64,000 bases of DNA, from NCBI GenBank assembly GCA_946811695.1, contig OX328132.1, forward strand, positions 98,574,900-98,638,899, given 5' to 3'. How positions within the stretch are numbered: the first letter of the stretch is position 1; each line of letters begins with the position of its first letter. Below the pieces are notes generated by a model. That model was not told the DNA's origin, did no database searches, and saw nothing but the letters and a program-made list of their open reading frames with translations. The position numbers and the translations under genes were made by a program. The stretch is from Gonocerus acuteangulatus. Taxonomy: Eukaryota; Arthropoda; Insecta; Hemiptera; Coreidae. Shown here piece by piece: positions 37,523 to 50,514 of this stretch.

Positions 37523-39352
37523 GATGACCGTAATGAAAAAAGTAGTTGATATAAACGTTGTAGAGGACTAAATTTTCTTTCCAAAAAGTACCTTTAAATG
37601 CCTAAAATGTAAATAGGAATGGAGCAAAACACACTTTTGTTTTTGAAGTTTTCAGAAAAGTTTATGATCAACGTGGTCTAGGCTTCCGTAAAACTTAATA
37701 AACATTTCCTAAACTTTTTGCTCCACCTAAAAATCAAATTCAATTAATTTATAAAGAGATTAAAATAATAAATTTAAAGCCCCCGGTTAGGTGAACTCAC
37801 CTAATCGTTAGAATTTCGTAGTAATTATTTTTGTGTTGGACGAATTTTTTTTTTGTTTCTTTGTTTTTTACGGCGCTTTGACATATAGGCCATTAGTGCC
37901 GACATCCAGGGTGCAGCGAGGTATTTTCCCAACGAAACCGTGGGATGAGAAATTTCCTGCCGCCGCACATTGGGGCCAAACTACTTTTCGTGTTTCAAAA
38001 AAGCTACAGCCCCCAAATCTTAACCGATTTGAATGTATTTTTTAAAAAATGAAAGCTAATGAACTTTAGAACAGTCTAGTTGGACCAGATTTTTGTTTTT
38101 TGTTTCCACTGTTTATTAAATTACGTGTAAATAATTCACCAACTTATACAATAAAACATAAAATAATATTTTATTTTTCATCTAACTTAATATCAGCACT
38201 GATATCATTGAAATTAAACATTCAAGCCCTGATTAGACTTGGAAAAGGTCAGACTGGCGTCTTTTAAACGTAAATTTATAACAATTTAACGAAAAGGAAT
38301 TATTGAAATCATGTGATTTTTGAATGAGTTGATAATAAATTTTGATTTTTTTCAAGTCTAATCAGGGTTTGAATGTTCAATTTCAACGATATCAATGCTG
38401 ATATTAAGTTATATGAAAAATAAAATATTATTTTATGTTTGATTGTATAAGTTTGTGAATTATTATGCGTAATTTAATAAACAGGAGAAACAAAAAACTA
38501 GCTTTCATTTTTAAAAAATCATTGAAATCGGTTAAGATTTGGAGGCTGTAGTCCTTTTTTGAAACACGAAAAGCAGTTTGGCCCCACTTTCCGGCGACAG
38601 GAATTTTCTTATCTCACTGCTCGATGGGAAAATTCCTGGCTGCACCCTGGATTTCGGCACTAAAGGCCTAGATGTCAAGGTGCGATAAAAAAACAATGAA
38701 ACAAAAAAAAATCGTTCAACACAAAAATAACTACTAAGAAATTCTTATGATTAGGTTAGTTCTAATGATTTAAATTTATTATTTTAATCTCTTTATAAAG
38801 TAATTGAATTTGATTTTTAGGTGGAGCAAAAAGTTTAGGAAATGTTTATTAAGTTTTACTGAAGCGTAGATCACGTTGATAATAAACTTGATTGAAAACT
38901 TCAAAAACAAAAGTGGGTTTCGCTCCATTTCTATTATTATTTTAGGCACTTAAACGTACTTTTTAGAAAGAAAATTTAATCTTCTAGAACGTTTATATCA
39001 ACTACTTTTTTCATTACGGTCATACTTTCTACGTTATTGGCAGAAAAGTGACTAAAAACAAGGGTTTTATCGTTTTTTGGCAATTCGTTACTCATTGGTG
39101 CGCTTTAGCGAAAAAAAGACCGATATAAAATCGACATAAAATTCAATTTTCTACAATAATCCGTCATAAAAATAACCCCTTTCCATTGGAGATTCCAGAG
39201 TTAGGATCTCTGGAGAAGAACTGGAGAAATTTGAGGGGTCGTGCATTAGGTCCAATGAAAGTTCATTCGACCACGTTAAGACCCACCAAGTTTCGTTTTT
39301 AAATTTCAAAAATTGTGGAAAAAAAGGGGGTGTAAATCGAGTTTTGAACACC
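37523..39352. mobile_element. Palindromic TIR element, left terminus lost
   Basis: The arms 37523-38243 and about 38355-39030 are inverted copies round a spacer of about 110 bp. The right side continues to the terminus GAGTTTTGAACACCCTG at 39352, next to TA; the left terminus is missing. Both arms contain the same SINE tail fragment (37862-37970 minus, 38590-38690 plus). A deletion derivative lies at 47429-48273. No transposase is visible; TA flanks suggest a Tc1/mariner-like origin. Confidence 0.8.
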
Positions 39353-39353
<1 letters not shown>

Positions 39354-39418
<65 letters not shown>

Positions 39419-39549
39419 TTGAACCCCCATTATTTTCGGTCTCTAGGGGTTCTGAAACGCGAAGTATTCTTGTCGGCACTTCCGGATTGTTTCATGAGAT
39501 CAACCATATAAGCGGGGTTCCTCCCTATGAAGGGAGGGAGGAACCGCGC
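39354..39549 (-). mobile_element. HINE-A 5' end with (TA)n
   Basis: A (TA)n tract (39354-39414), then the family A 5' blocks, ending at GAGGAACCGCGC at 39549. The palindromic element abuts the TA tract, as expected if it had inserted there. Confidence 0.8.
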
Positions 39550-39552
39550 AAA

Positions 39553-40330
39553 AAAAAAGTAGATTTTTCAGATTCGCTCTTTCTCTTCCAAGGTGCTAAT
39601 ATCTATCTTTAAATGTGTGGCGAAACGTAGGTTATCATTACGTCGATACCTGCATATCGAGAAGATCTTCATTCATTAAATTCGTCAAATTACCTTGAAA
39701 TGCTGAAGTCCATTCCAAGTTTAATTGTTGATATGTTGTAGTTTCTTTGAAATGTTTATAGCCTAGTTCTTTCGTTCTATTCATTGACTAATAAGACAAA
39801 TTAGAAACCGATATTCTCTCCTTATGTAAACAAGGATCGAGTTCAGAGGATGGTTAATTGAGGGGGGAGGGAGAGGGAGTTAGTTGTAGGAGGGTAATTA
39901 GGATAGTTGAGGTGCCCGTCCATCCTATCGAGAGGTAACCCCCTCCTAACTGGCCATAACTCACATATATTGCTCCGCTCCCCTCCCTCCAACCTAGACT
40001 AGATATATCCTATAATTTCCTCTAAGTCCTAAAATTAGTGAATCGCCTAATAAAAGTCATTTATGTGAGATGAAATTAATATATTGCCTGCCATTTTGCT
40101 TTCCTATCCTCTCCAATTAAAGTTTACTTTTGTTACTTAAATACCTGCTAGGTACCGTATTTAGAGGTTACATTTTGGCCAATTGGATGAATTCAGTCTA
40201 TACGATAAAGGATTCACATGCGGAGAGAAGTATGAAATATGAAAATTAAGTCATAATTAATAATTTATTGAGCCTTCACTCTGATTAAGGAATTTATGAA
40301 AAATATATCATCAAATTACAATTCATTTGC
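39553..40330. other. Spacer with a purine-rich patch
   Basis: GGGGGGAGGGAGAGGGAG near 39860 is the only notable composition. No gene seen. Confidence 0.4.
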
Positions 40331-40424
40331 TTTTAATAAATAAAGAAGTGAATTGTAATTTGAATTGTTGTTGGCTTTCCGGTTTTTTTTACCAATCACA
40401 GAATATAAATCTTTGATGTAAATA

Positions 40425-40490
40425 TAGAGAAAATACCCTTCAAGGAGGAGCAGAATAGCTCGAAACCGGTTAGGGTTGAAAATAATAAAA
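40425..40490 (+). ncRNA. Degenerate hammerhead-like motif
   Basis: ACCCTTCAAGGAGGAGC, loop AGAATA, GCTCGAAACC and AGGGT can form helix I (ACCCT/AGGGT) and helix II (GAGC/GCTC) with GAAAC in place. The CUGANGA box is disrupted, so cleavage is unlikely. It is probably a remnant of a PLE terminal repeat. Confidence 0.3.
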
Positions 40491-40601
40491 AACATGACGT
40501 GAAAGAGTGAATTTATGACCTATTGGCTACAAAAACAATAATAAATCATTACCATAAATTAAACGAATACAGCATAGGTTGCGGATATATTTGGAGTTTC
40601 G

Positions 40602-40645
40602 GCTTCATGCTGCAGGCGTAGTTTTAACGCTTGCAGCATGAAGTC
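40602..40645. repeat. 17-bp-stem hairpin
   Basis: GCTTCATGCTGCAGGCG and CGCTTGCAGCATGAAGT pair across a 10-nt loop, with one G-T pair near the base. No known element assigned. Confidence 0.6.
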
Positions 40646-40769
40646 TTAACCTGCTTCTTCATAGTTGCGTTCATTCCTAATAAATATCGTGCTTGATGAA
40701 AAAAAAACTACCCCACACAAATAGATTGGTTTAAAAATCAAATACTCCGGCCAAATACGGCCGTGGTGG

Positions 40770-40968
40770 AGTGCCGGGCGAATTTTGTTCATGCGAATTT
40801 TGCCGAAAATATAGTTCCGGTAGACGGTTTTGGCCAGTCAACGAAGTTAATTTTTCGAATCTGAAAAGTATTTTAATGCCAAATTTCATCAAAATCAGAT
40901 CATTTATTAGTCCGCTAGAGAGCGAACAGACTAACAAATATATGAATAAACACACATATTCGTGTATA

Positions 40969-41032
<64 letters not shown>

Positions 41033-41150
41033 AATACAAGTTTGAATCACTTTTAAATTTGCGATCTATGGATTCTGACACGTGAGAATGTCTAGTAATT
41101 TCGGATTACGATATGAGTTGGATAAGCGGGTTTCCTCCTTATAGAGAGAG
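40770..41150 (-). mobile_element. Diverged HINE-A-like copy
   Basis: CCAAATTTCATCAAAATC, CGCTAGAGAGCGAACAGAC, a (TA)n tract (40970-41029), a TCTAGTAATTTCGGATT block and GATAAGCGGGTTTCCTCC appear in family A order on the minus strand with heavy divergence. Confidence 0.65.
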
Positions 41151-41762
41151 AAATTCTAATACTAGAGAAGTAACAGTGTCGCGAGTGGTAATTTTTTTTA
41201 ATCATGAAATCATTATTTATATTTAGAAAATGTATTTCAATACGGAAAATGTATACGGAGCCTGATAGTTTTATGGAGGGGAAAGGCGGTAATGTGACAA
41301 TCTCTGAAAGAAGTTCTTCAACAGTATATGAAGGTGCTATTTCCCTCTTTGTACTGAAAGCACCATTCAGTATCGAACACAGTTTGAGTACATGTTGGGC
41401 TCCAATCCAACACGCTCCAAGCATTGATTGGGTTGTTTGTTGGGCTCACCATTCACGTCCAGCTCCAATTGAGTGTCTGGCATATTGGACATTGGAATGG
41501 AGAACATTAAAGCGGTTAATCTATAATTGCTTCAGGTTCACTTGATTCCTTCTGGTTATATATTCTTTTTTTTTTTTGTAAATGTCGACTAAAAAATAAT
41601 ATTAAAATTCCCATCCACAAGAAGGTACAACGACGGACACAGATTATAGGTCAGTCAGTTTTAGATGTATAAAAAATGTACACATGTGGTGTCTATAGGA
41701 GATATACGCAGTTGAGGAGCAGCCCCCTGGCTGCGGACGGAACAAGATAGATTCAGAAGCCC
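41151..41762. other. Spacer left of the 160-bp array
   Basis: An open frame at 41204-41545 has no recognisable domain. No repeat boundary except the array end at 41763. Confidence 0.4.
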
Positions 41763-43038
41763 TATTACGCTGGAACAGCAACATTGCAACCCCAACTTCT
41801 AACATACTCAGTAATTTGTTGCTAATTTGTTGCTAATTTGTTACACTATTTTCAAATTTGTTGCTCCGGCCGTTTCTGAGAAAACGTGGCTGTGCTAGCG
41901 TAATATTACGCCAGCACAGCCACCCCCGTAACTTTTGATCTAATTGTCTGACGAAATTTAGATTGGTACCAGAATTTGTTGCTAATTTGTTGCTCTAGAA
42001 TGACACCAACCACGAATTTGTCGCTCCAGCCGTTTCCGAGAAAACGTGGCTGTGCTAGCGTAATATTACGCCAGCACAGCCACCCTTGTAACTTTTGATC
42101 TAATTGTCTGACGAAATTCAGATTGGTACGAGAATTTGTTGCTAATTTGTTGCTCTAGAATGACACCAACCACGAATTTGTCGCTCCAGCCGTTTCCGAG
42201 AAAACGTGGCTGTGCTAGCGTAATATTACGCCAGCACAGCCACCCTTGTAACTTTTGATCTAATTGTCTGACGAAATTCAGATTGGTACGAGAATTTGTT
42301 GCTAATTTGTTGCTCTAGAATGACACCAATCACGAATTTGTCGCTCCAGCCGTTTCTGAGAAAACGTGGCTGTGCTAGCGTAATATTACGCCAGCACAGC
42401 CACCCCCGTAACTTTTGATCTAATTGTCTGACGTAATTCAGATTGGTACGAGAATTTGTTGCTAATTTGTTGCTCTAGAATGACACCAATCACGAATTTG
42501 TCGCTCCAGCCGTTTCCGAGAAAACGTGGCTGTGCTACCGTAATATTACGCCAGCACAGCCACCGTTGTAACTTTTGATCTAATTGTCTGACGAAATTCA
42601 GATTGGTACGAGAATTTGTTGCTAATTTGTTGCTCTAGAATGACACCAATCACGAATTTGTCGCTCCAGCCGTTTCCGAGAAAACGTGGCTGTGCTACCG
42701 TAATATTACGCCAGCACAGCCACCCCCGTAACTTTTGATCTAATTGTCTGACGAAATTCAGATTGGTACGAGAATTTGTTGCTAATTTGTTGCTCTAGAA
42801 TGACACCAATCACGAATTTGTCGCTCCAGCCGTTTCCGAGAAAACGTGGCTGTGCTACCGTAATATTACGCCAGCACAGCCACCCTTGTAACTTTTGATC
42901 TAATTGTCTGACGAAATTCAGATTGGTACGAGAATTTGTTGCTAATTTGTTGCTCTAGAATGACACCAACCACGAATTTGTCGCTCCAGCCGTTTCCGAG
43001 AAAACGTGGCTGTGCTAGCGTAATATTACGCCAGCACA
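41763..43038 (+). repeat. 160-bp tandem array with TAATATTAC hairpins, eight copies
   Basis: The nonamer TAATATTAC occurs at 41901, 42061, 42221, 42381, 42541, 42701, 42861 and 43021, exactly 160 bp apart. Each lies at the apex of a stem GTGGCTGTGCTAGCG / CGCCAGCACAGCCAC. Each unit also holds AATTTGTTGCT twice and AATTTGTCGCT once. The left end is a variant unit with extra AATTTGTTGCT copies and a terminus TATTACGCTGGAACAGC resembling a half hairpin. The right end breaks inside the last hairpin. It could be a rolling-circle origin array or a concatemer of a TIR MITE. Confidence 0.95.
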
Positions 43039-43090
43039 AATTGGTGGTTAATGAACATAAACTTTTAAATAAGAAGATAGATTTTTGTAC

Positions 43091-43125
<35 letters not shown>

Positions 43126-43198
43126 GTAAAGGAAGGGTTAGAATCAAATATTTTATTAACAGACAAAAAAAGTTTTGGTAACTTTGTATACTTTCGTT

Positions 43199-43258
<60 letters not shown>

Positions 43259-43400
43259 GGCGCATCGACAAATCTTGGCCATTAGCGCCGGGCCTCCAGG
43301 GTGTAACCAGGAATTTTCTCAGCGAGCCCTGAGATGAGACTTTGTACCAAATGTTATCAAAATCGAACCATTTTGTTCTTAATAATTCAAACCCCCCCTA
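43039..43400. repeat. Broken HINE-A pieces, poly-T runs and a SINE tail
   Basis: Family A interior fragments lie at 43041-43100 (minus) and 43124-43195 (plus). T-runs lie at 43098-43122 and 43200-43256. A SINE family 1 tail (minus) occupies 43257-43345. Several events are stacked here. Confidence 0.6.
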
Positions 43401-44450
43401 ATAGTACTTAAACGTTTGAATATAAAAATAAAAAACCTTTCTTAGCGAGTGTTTACACTCTAAACGGATGGCCCGTGCAAAATTTCAAATTTTTGTGTCA
43501 AGGGCGGAAACTCTTTGAGGGAAAAATTCACATTTTATTTCTCAGTTTTAGTAATTCAAGGTCTGCCATGATAGTTGAAATTAACCTCAATTAAAAATAA
43601 TACTATGAAATAGATAGAGTATAGTAACAGCTGTTCTGTTATCGTCCTAGCAACGCTTGCTGCCTAGGCTTGCATGTTCTAAACATCTAAGACTTTAAAC
43701 CCCTCTAAAAATACATAAAAATTCAAATATCAAAAAATCCTTTCTTAGCGAGCGCCTACGTTCTATAGGGAGTGTCCATGCAAAATTTCAAAATTTTCTG
43801 TCGTGTGGTTTGGGCTAGGGGATGATAGGTCAGTAAGTGAGTGAGTCAGTGAGTGGTATTTGACAAATATATAGTAGATTTTTCAAAAATACCTATCTCT
43901 TTCCTCATCGTCCGAATCAATAGACTCATCTTCTTCATCATTTTCACACATTTACTTAAAATGCCTCTTCATTATTTCTTGATTCTCTTCATATAAAATG
44001 TCAAACGGCGGCCGAAAGAAGACATTATATTTTAAATTTTTGTTACGTAAGTAGGGTGTTGTGAACACCCTAAGCCAGTAAAAGGCCCAGAAAATAAACA
44101 AATAATGTTTTTTTTATGCGAATGCAACCTCAATGTGAACAGAACTACTATTTATGAAGGTACCAAAGCGATGAAATGGATTGTAAATTTTTAAATTCAA
44201 AATATATTGCTAATTAAGTCATGGGGTGCTGAAAACTCCCCACATCTCTACTTAAAGGTTAATATTATGTTTTGGTATTTTGAGAAAAATTAAAACACCG
44301 ACGCAATGGCATACCGGAGAACGGGAGATTATAAGAATCAGCCTTCACAGGAATCTGACAGTACCTAGTAGCTACAGGAAATTCACCGCTTCCTCCCTCA
44401 TTCTTAACTCTCTTAACTCGTCCACGTGATGTTATGTTTAAAAATACTCT
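43401..44450. repeat. Dispersed repeat with internal duplication, then spacer
   Basis: CTTTCTTAGCGAG followed by GTGCAAAATTTCAAA-type blocks occurs at about 43437 and 43740. A GTAAGTGAGTGAGTCAGTGAG patch lies near 43834, like that near 16355. The rest is AT-rich and featureless. Confidence 0.45.
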
Positions 44451-44589
44451 TTTTAGCGCGGTTACTCCCTATCTCCATAGGGAGAACCCGCTTATGAGGT
44501 TGACCTCATGACGCAATCCGGAAGTGCCGACTAGAAACATTCACGTTTCAGACCCTATAGATCACGAAAATATAGGTGGATAAAATTTG

Positions 44590-44652
<63 letters not shown>

Positions 44653-44916
44653 GCTTGTCTGTTCGCGCTCCTGACGGCTCAAAAATGGTCCGATTTTGAT
44701 GTAATTTGGCACAAAAATCTGTCTTTTAATTTGAAAGGTCAAGTTCGTTAACCAGCAGAATCCGCCCACTTGAAGATAGTATTTGGGGCGAAATTCGCGC
44801 AAAAAAAATCGTAACTCTTACGTTTTTGAGTTTATATGCTTACAGGTACTTGTTTTATAGGTTTGTTAACATAAGAGAACGAATGAACCCATTTTTAAGG
44901 CGATATCTGTAACCGT

Positions 44917-45514
44917 GGTACTTACGTATTAGCGTCAAAGCAGGTTAAAGTTGCGGGTCTCGTTCAGAGATCTGGATCATGGATAACGCATTTCTATTGG
45001 TCAATCCCTATCAGAGATATCATCATCTATTGTGTTTATAGTAGCCATCTTGTTCCCTCTGTCTTTTTAACGAAATTCATTTGTGCTTTATTCACCCATG
45101 CAATTGTTGTTGTTTTTTTTTTGTTACGTGATTTCAGTTTCTGTGCGAGATAGCGACATCAGAATAGCTAGGATGAAAGCTACTTTTTCGAAGCGATGCC
45201 AAATTGTTTATCAGTCCATTATCTAGCGAAAAACCATCCTTGATCTATATTATCAACGAGTTGGATTGACTAGAGTTTAGATATAATCTTGAGCGAGCGG
45301 AAACGCATAGCAATTATGGTATTAATATAAGTGCTACGCGTTTTCGCTAGCTAAAGGTTATATCATAACTCTAGTTAACCTAAATCGTTGATAATTCCGT
45401 CGCCATATTGGCGAAATCTGATTTGACTCCTTGATCCATATCTCTGACACGGTGTAGATCCAGTTCTCTGAGACCCGGCTCTTTAACCTGCTTTGACGCT
45501 AATACGTAAGTACC
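44917..45514. mobile_element. 598-bp TIR element with 8-bp target duplication
   Basis: The termini are GGTACTTACGTATTAGCGTC and its complement, imperfectly paired for about 70 bp. GTAACCGT flanks both sides (44909-44916, 45515-45522). Other HINE-A copies show the intact site (TTAACCGTTTTCGAG). The interior is noncoding and holds a further palindrome at 45251-45393. The superfamily is uncertain; the duplication length fits hAT, P or Merlin. Confidence 0.88.
45251..45393. repeat. 143-bp palindrome nested in the TIR element
   Basis: TATCAACGAGTTGG... pairs with ...CCTAAATCGTTGATA, and the arms nearly meet round GGTATTAATA. It is possibly an additional small MITE. Confidence 0.7.
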
Positions 45515-46149
45515 GTAACCGTTTCTGAGAAAAGTGGAATCAATGTTTTTGTAGGTCATTATTTTTTTGTGAGCACTTAGAATCGCGGGATTCAATTGAA
45601 ATATTTTCTACATCTTGGAAATTAATCCCAACTAAGATGATTAAATTTTGGTTATATTTGAAGTTAAGGAAGTATGCGAAAAAAAATATTTTATTAATAG
45701 ACGTGAAAAATGTTCGGATTTCCATACATTTTTCGTAAATATCTCGATACCGGTTGGGAAATCGTGGTAAGTGGAAAATGACCATTCGAATGCTTACTAA
45801 ATTCTCTACAAAAAATGTTCTGAAGCAATATTCAATGGGACAAAGTCAATGAGAGATATAAGCGCTTAAAACTTAAAAAGTGTTTGTTTTGAAATGGTTT
45901 TTCTCTTTCTTTATCTCACTTTTTAATTGGTTGTTTCTAGTTTTAAATTGCATTTATCAGTAAAATTAGTATTGTAGTAAAATAAGCTAACAAACAGTGA
46001 AAGGTATTGGTAATAAGTTTGGAGTGGCTGTGGTAATCATGATGGCAGTGGCTGTCAGTTTCCTGTGATTTGTGATGCTAATCTATTCCATTTCTTCAAG
46101 ATGTACGTAACCGCGCTAAGATGACGCAGTTCCTCCGGGACGGAGTTGT

Positions 46150-46625
46150 CCCGCCGGGACGAAGTCATCCTATCCAGGCTTCGTATTGGACACACCTTAC
46201 TTACCCACTCCTACCTACTAGACAGAAAGGACAGACCAACTTGTAGATATTGTAACGAGACTCTGACCGTTAAACATATACTTACCAACTGCAGACAGCG
46301 CAATAACCTGACCATACCTTACTAACCCATTCCTTCTGACTGGACAGAAAGAACAGACCAACTTGTAGATATTGTAACGAGACTCTGACCGTTAAACATA
46401 TACTTACCAACTGCAGACAGCGCAATAACCTGACCATACCTTACTTACCCATTCCTTCTGACTGGACAGAAAGGACAGACCAACTTGTAGATATTGTAAC
46501 GAGACTCTGACCGTTAAACATATACTTACCAACTGCAGACAACGCAATAACCTGACCATACCTTACGACTTACACGAAATACTGACAGAAGGTAGCCCAC
46601 ACATCAATGCATTACTCAAACATTT
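46150..46625 (+). pseudogene. LINE C-terminal segment with triplicated zinc finger
   Basis: The frame reads EVILSRLRIGHTLLTHSYLL, then RPTCRYCNETLTVKHILTNC. This is the post-RNase H segment and CCHC finger of an I/Jockey-group LINE. A 122-bp block starting about 46196 then recurs at about 46318 and 46440, each time coding the finger. Since 122 is not a multiple of three the frame breaks, so only the first copy is in frame with the upstream part. The end is the normal-looking tail (ACACGAAATACTGACAG ... CATTTAAAAAAC). It lies immediately after the HINE-A 3' end. It is inactive. Confidence 0.85.
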
Positions 46626-46659
46626 AAAAAACTTTTTATTATACACAAAAATTTAATTT

Positions 46660-47190
46660 ACTAAATTTTGTCTGTTTTGATTATTTTATTTTTTTTTTGT
46701 TTGTTTTTTTCTTCTTTCTTTTTCAAGTTTATTTCTTCATATGTTCTTATATACATATATATCACATTTGAAGTTGACGACTGACATTTATAGAGTTTTT
46801 CGCCTCTGTTGCAGAACTATAATATAATATAAACTTCTGGTTAGAGACAGCGTTTCGAAAATCACTACTCTTCGAAAATAAATCCTCCAGACTGCCGAAT
46901 CACACAAAAGTTGTTTTATTTAATCAAATTTCCAAAGGAATACTCAAAACGGAGATTATCTCTCAATTTCATAATGTAATTGAAATTCTAGAATAAAAAA
47001 AACAGCAAATAAATAAGAGTAATTTGTGTTTTTTTTGTGATATCATCAAAATTAAATGAAAATTATTCTTGATATTAATTCTTGCATAAAAGTTAATTAC
47101 AGAACAATTAGATCGAAAATTATGAACGTTTTTACAAAAGGCTTCCTTGCAAAACACACTGACGACACCTAGTCACACAGGTGATGTGAT
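46660..47190. other. AT-rich spacer
   Basis: T-rich run at 46690-46740; no gene recognised. Confidence 0.4.
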
Positions 47191-47191
47191 G

Positions 47192-48273
<1,082 letters not shown>

Positions 48274-48297
48274 TATATATATATATATATATATACA

Positions 48298-48672
48298 CAG
48301 GGTGTCCCGTAAATGTCTAGTCATATTGTGAGGGGTGATAGAGGACCCTTGGGGGAACAAAAAATGTTCTATAACGATTTCCCGAATTCTCACCTATATG
48401 GGAGAAATCGTCCTTTTATTGTTTTTTCGAGACAAACGTGGTTTTTGGAAAAATAATCCTTGTAGCTCCGTCCCAGGTGATTCTACTAGAAAGGGAGTGA
48501 AACCAATCGAAAGCTGAGTAAATTTACTATATGACTAGTTGGGAGTAAACGTAAAAATGATTGAATGTAAGTATGAATATCTTACCAAAAGAAAGATATT
48601 GTAAATTCTAAAACAGTAAATAAATAAAATACACATTTATTTTGAATTTATTAATCCAGGTATCTAATACTG
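48298..48672 (+). mobile_element. Truncated copy of the 5.3-7.0 kb palindromic element
   Basis: It begins CAGGGTGTCCCGTAAATGTC, separated from the preceding element by only a (TA)n tract. It follows the left arm of the 5302 element, with one internal deletion near 48598, until CTAATACTGGGTC, where the 160-bp array starts. The rest of the element is missing. Confidence 0.85.
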
Positions 48673-49714
48673 GGTCATTCTAGAGCAACAAATTAGCAAC
48701 AAATTCTCGTACCAATCTGAATTTCGTGAGACAATTAGATCAAAAGTTACGGGGGTGGCTGTGCTGGCGTAATATTACGCTAGCACAGCCACGTTTTCTC
48801 GGAAACGGCTGGAGCGACAAATTCGTGATTGGTGTCATTCTAGAGCAACAAATTAGCAACAAATTCTCGTACCAATCTGAATTTCGTGAGACAATTAGAT
48901 CAAAAGTTACGGGGGTGGCTGTGCTGGCGTAATATTACGCTAGCACAGCCACGTTTTCTCGGAAACGGCTGGAGCGACAAATTCGTGATTGGTGTCATTC
49001 TAGAGCAACAAATTAGCAACAAATTCTCGTACCAATCTGAATTTCGTGAGACAATTAGATCAAAAGTTACGGGGGTGGCTGTGCTGGCGTAATATTACGC
49101 TAGCACAGCCACGTTTTCTCGGAAACGGCTGGAGCGACAAATTCGTGATTGGTGTCATTCTAGAGCAACAAATTAGCAACAAATTCTCGTACCAATCTGA
49201 ATTTCGTGAGACAATTAGATCAAAAGTTACGGGGGTGGCTGTGCTGGCGTAATATTACGCTAGCACAGCCACGTTTTCTCGGAAACGGCTGGAGCGACAA
49301 ATTCGTGATTGGTGTCATTCTAGAGCAACAAATTAGCAACAAATTCTCGTACCAATCTGAATTTCGTGAGACAATTAGATCAAAAGTTACGGGGGTGGCT
49401 GTGCTGGCGTAATATTACGCTAGCACAGCCACGTTTTCTCGGAAACGGCTGGAGCGACAAATTCGTGATTGGTGTCATTCTAGAGCAACAAATTAGCAAC
49501 AAATTCTCGTACCAATCTGAATTTCGTGAGACAATTAGATCAAAAGTTACGGGGGTGGCTGTGCTGGCGTAATATTACGCTAGCACAGCCACGTTTTCTC
49601 GGAAACGGCTGGAGCGACAAATTTGAAAATAGTGTAACAAATTAGCAACAAATTAGCAACAAATTACTGAGTATGTTAGAAGTTGGGGTTGCAATGTTGC
49701 TGTTCCAGCGTAAT
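48673..49714 (-). repeat. 160-bp tandem array with TAATATTAC hairpins, six copies, inverted
   Basis: The nonamer lies at 48770, 48930, 49090, 49250, 49410 and 49570, again exactly 160 bp apart. The stem is GTGGCTGTGCTGGCG / CGCTAGCACAGCCAC with one G-T pair. The array is the reverse orientation of 41763-43038 and has the same variant end unit and the terminal GCTGTTCCAGCGTAATA at 49714. Units here are almost identical to each other. Confidence 0.95.
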
Positions 49715-49977
49715 AGAGCTAGATTCAGATCCTGTTGAGAGACGCGAGAGCAGGTACTTCTCCTTATTAGAGCATTCGAGCAATCATTTAAAAGCTGCTT
49801 TTGCTTCACCTGAATTCAGGAGATATGGAGTCTTTTGGCAATTAAAAAACTCAGATGATAATCTAAGCATTATAAGTACTATACAAAATGCGACATAATT
49901 ATTTGCATTCCTGATGGATAAATCAATCTAGTAGTGCGATAGGTCTATTCTAGTACACTATGGACCAAATTTAATAT

Positions 49978-50511
49978 TTATGTGGTCAAGACAACAGCAA
50001 TTAGCATATGGAGCATCCGTCCTGTTGTCGTGCGATACGTTGACACCTTGTTTCTTTTAGTTCTCGCTAGTAAGTCTACTGTAGTGCTCTGTAAAATCCC
50101 TTCATGTCCAGGTAACCAAAACATAGTGATATGTCTGTTCTTTGTTTGTAGTTGGAATAATTGTGTAAAAATCTCTATGACAATAGGGTGTGTGCTGTAA
50201 ATGTTTGTCATTGAGTGTAACGAGCTTAATGAGTCAGTGCATATTGTTATTTCGTCCGTGTCTGTATCTTCAATGTTTTTGAGTGCTAAAAGGATTGCGT
50301 GTAGTTCTGCTGTGTAAACAGTAGTGTGATCGGGTAATCTTATGTGATAGGATTCGTTTCTTGTGATGGCGGCAGCACCAGTCCCGTAGTTAGTTTTTGA
50401 TCCGTCCGTAAATATGTACTGAGTGTTGTTATTTTGCCTGAACAGGGAGTTGAATACGTTTTTGTAGTGTGTCGAAGAAGTTGGGTCTGATAGTCCACAT
50501 ATTAACACCAT
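49978..50511 (-). pseudogene. LINE RNase H domain fragment
   Basis: The minus strand gives an open 177-codon frame with the RNase H signature: FTDGSKTN (first Asp), AELHAILLAL (Glu), TDSLSSLHS (second Asp), then WLPGHEGI and a TVDLLAR segment (last Asp region). These are the expected catalytic residues of the RNase H that follows the reverse transcriptase in I-group LINEs. There is no RT upstream. The frame begins directly at the junction with plus-strand LINE-like 3' sequence, so the fragment appears inverted relative to its own tail. Confidence 0.85.
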
Positions 50512-50514
50512 ACT

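Larger units (their letters stand above)
44455..46144 (+). mobile_element. HINE-A element with nested TIR element
   Basis: It starts AGCGCGGTTACTCCC after TTTT, with a (TA)n tract at 44592-44651 and the TCCGATTTTGATG block. The 3' subTIR AACCGCGCT at 46108-46116 is followed by a degraded hairpin. A 598-bp element interrupts it at 44917. Confidence 0.8.

Noticed and set aside
41204..41545. 113-codon frame left of the 160-bp array
   Set aside because: No recognisable motif, an overlapping antisense frame of similar length and no splice or start context.
48726..49572. Repeated 68-codon frame in the 160-bp array
   Set aside because: It simply spans the repeat unit and hairpin. A repeat-borne frame of identical copies, with no domain, is not evidence of a gene.
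49683..49898. 71-codon frame right of the second array
   Set aside because: Its first part is the array terminus. The rest has plausible composition but no recognised family.
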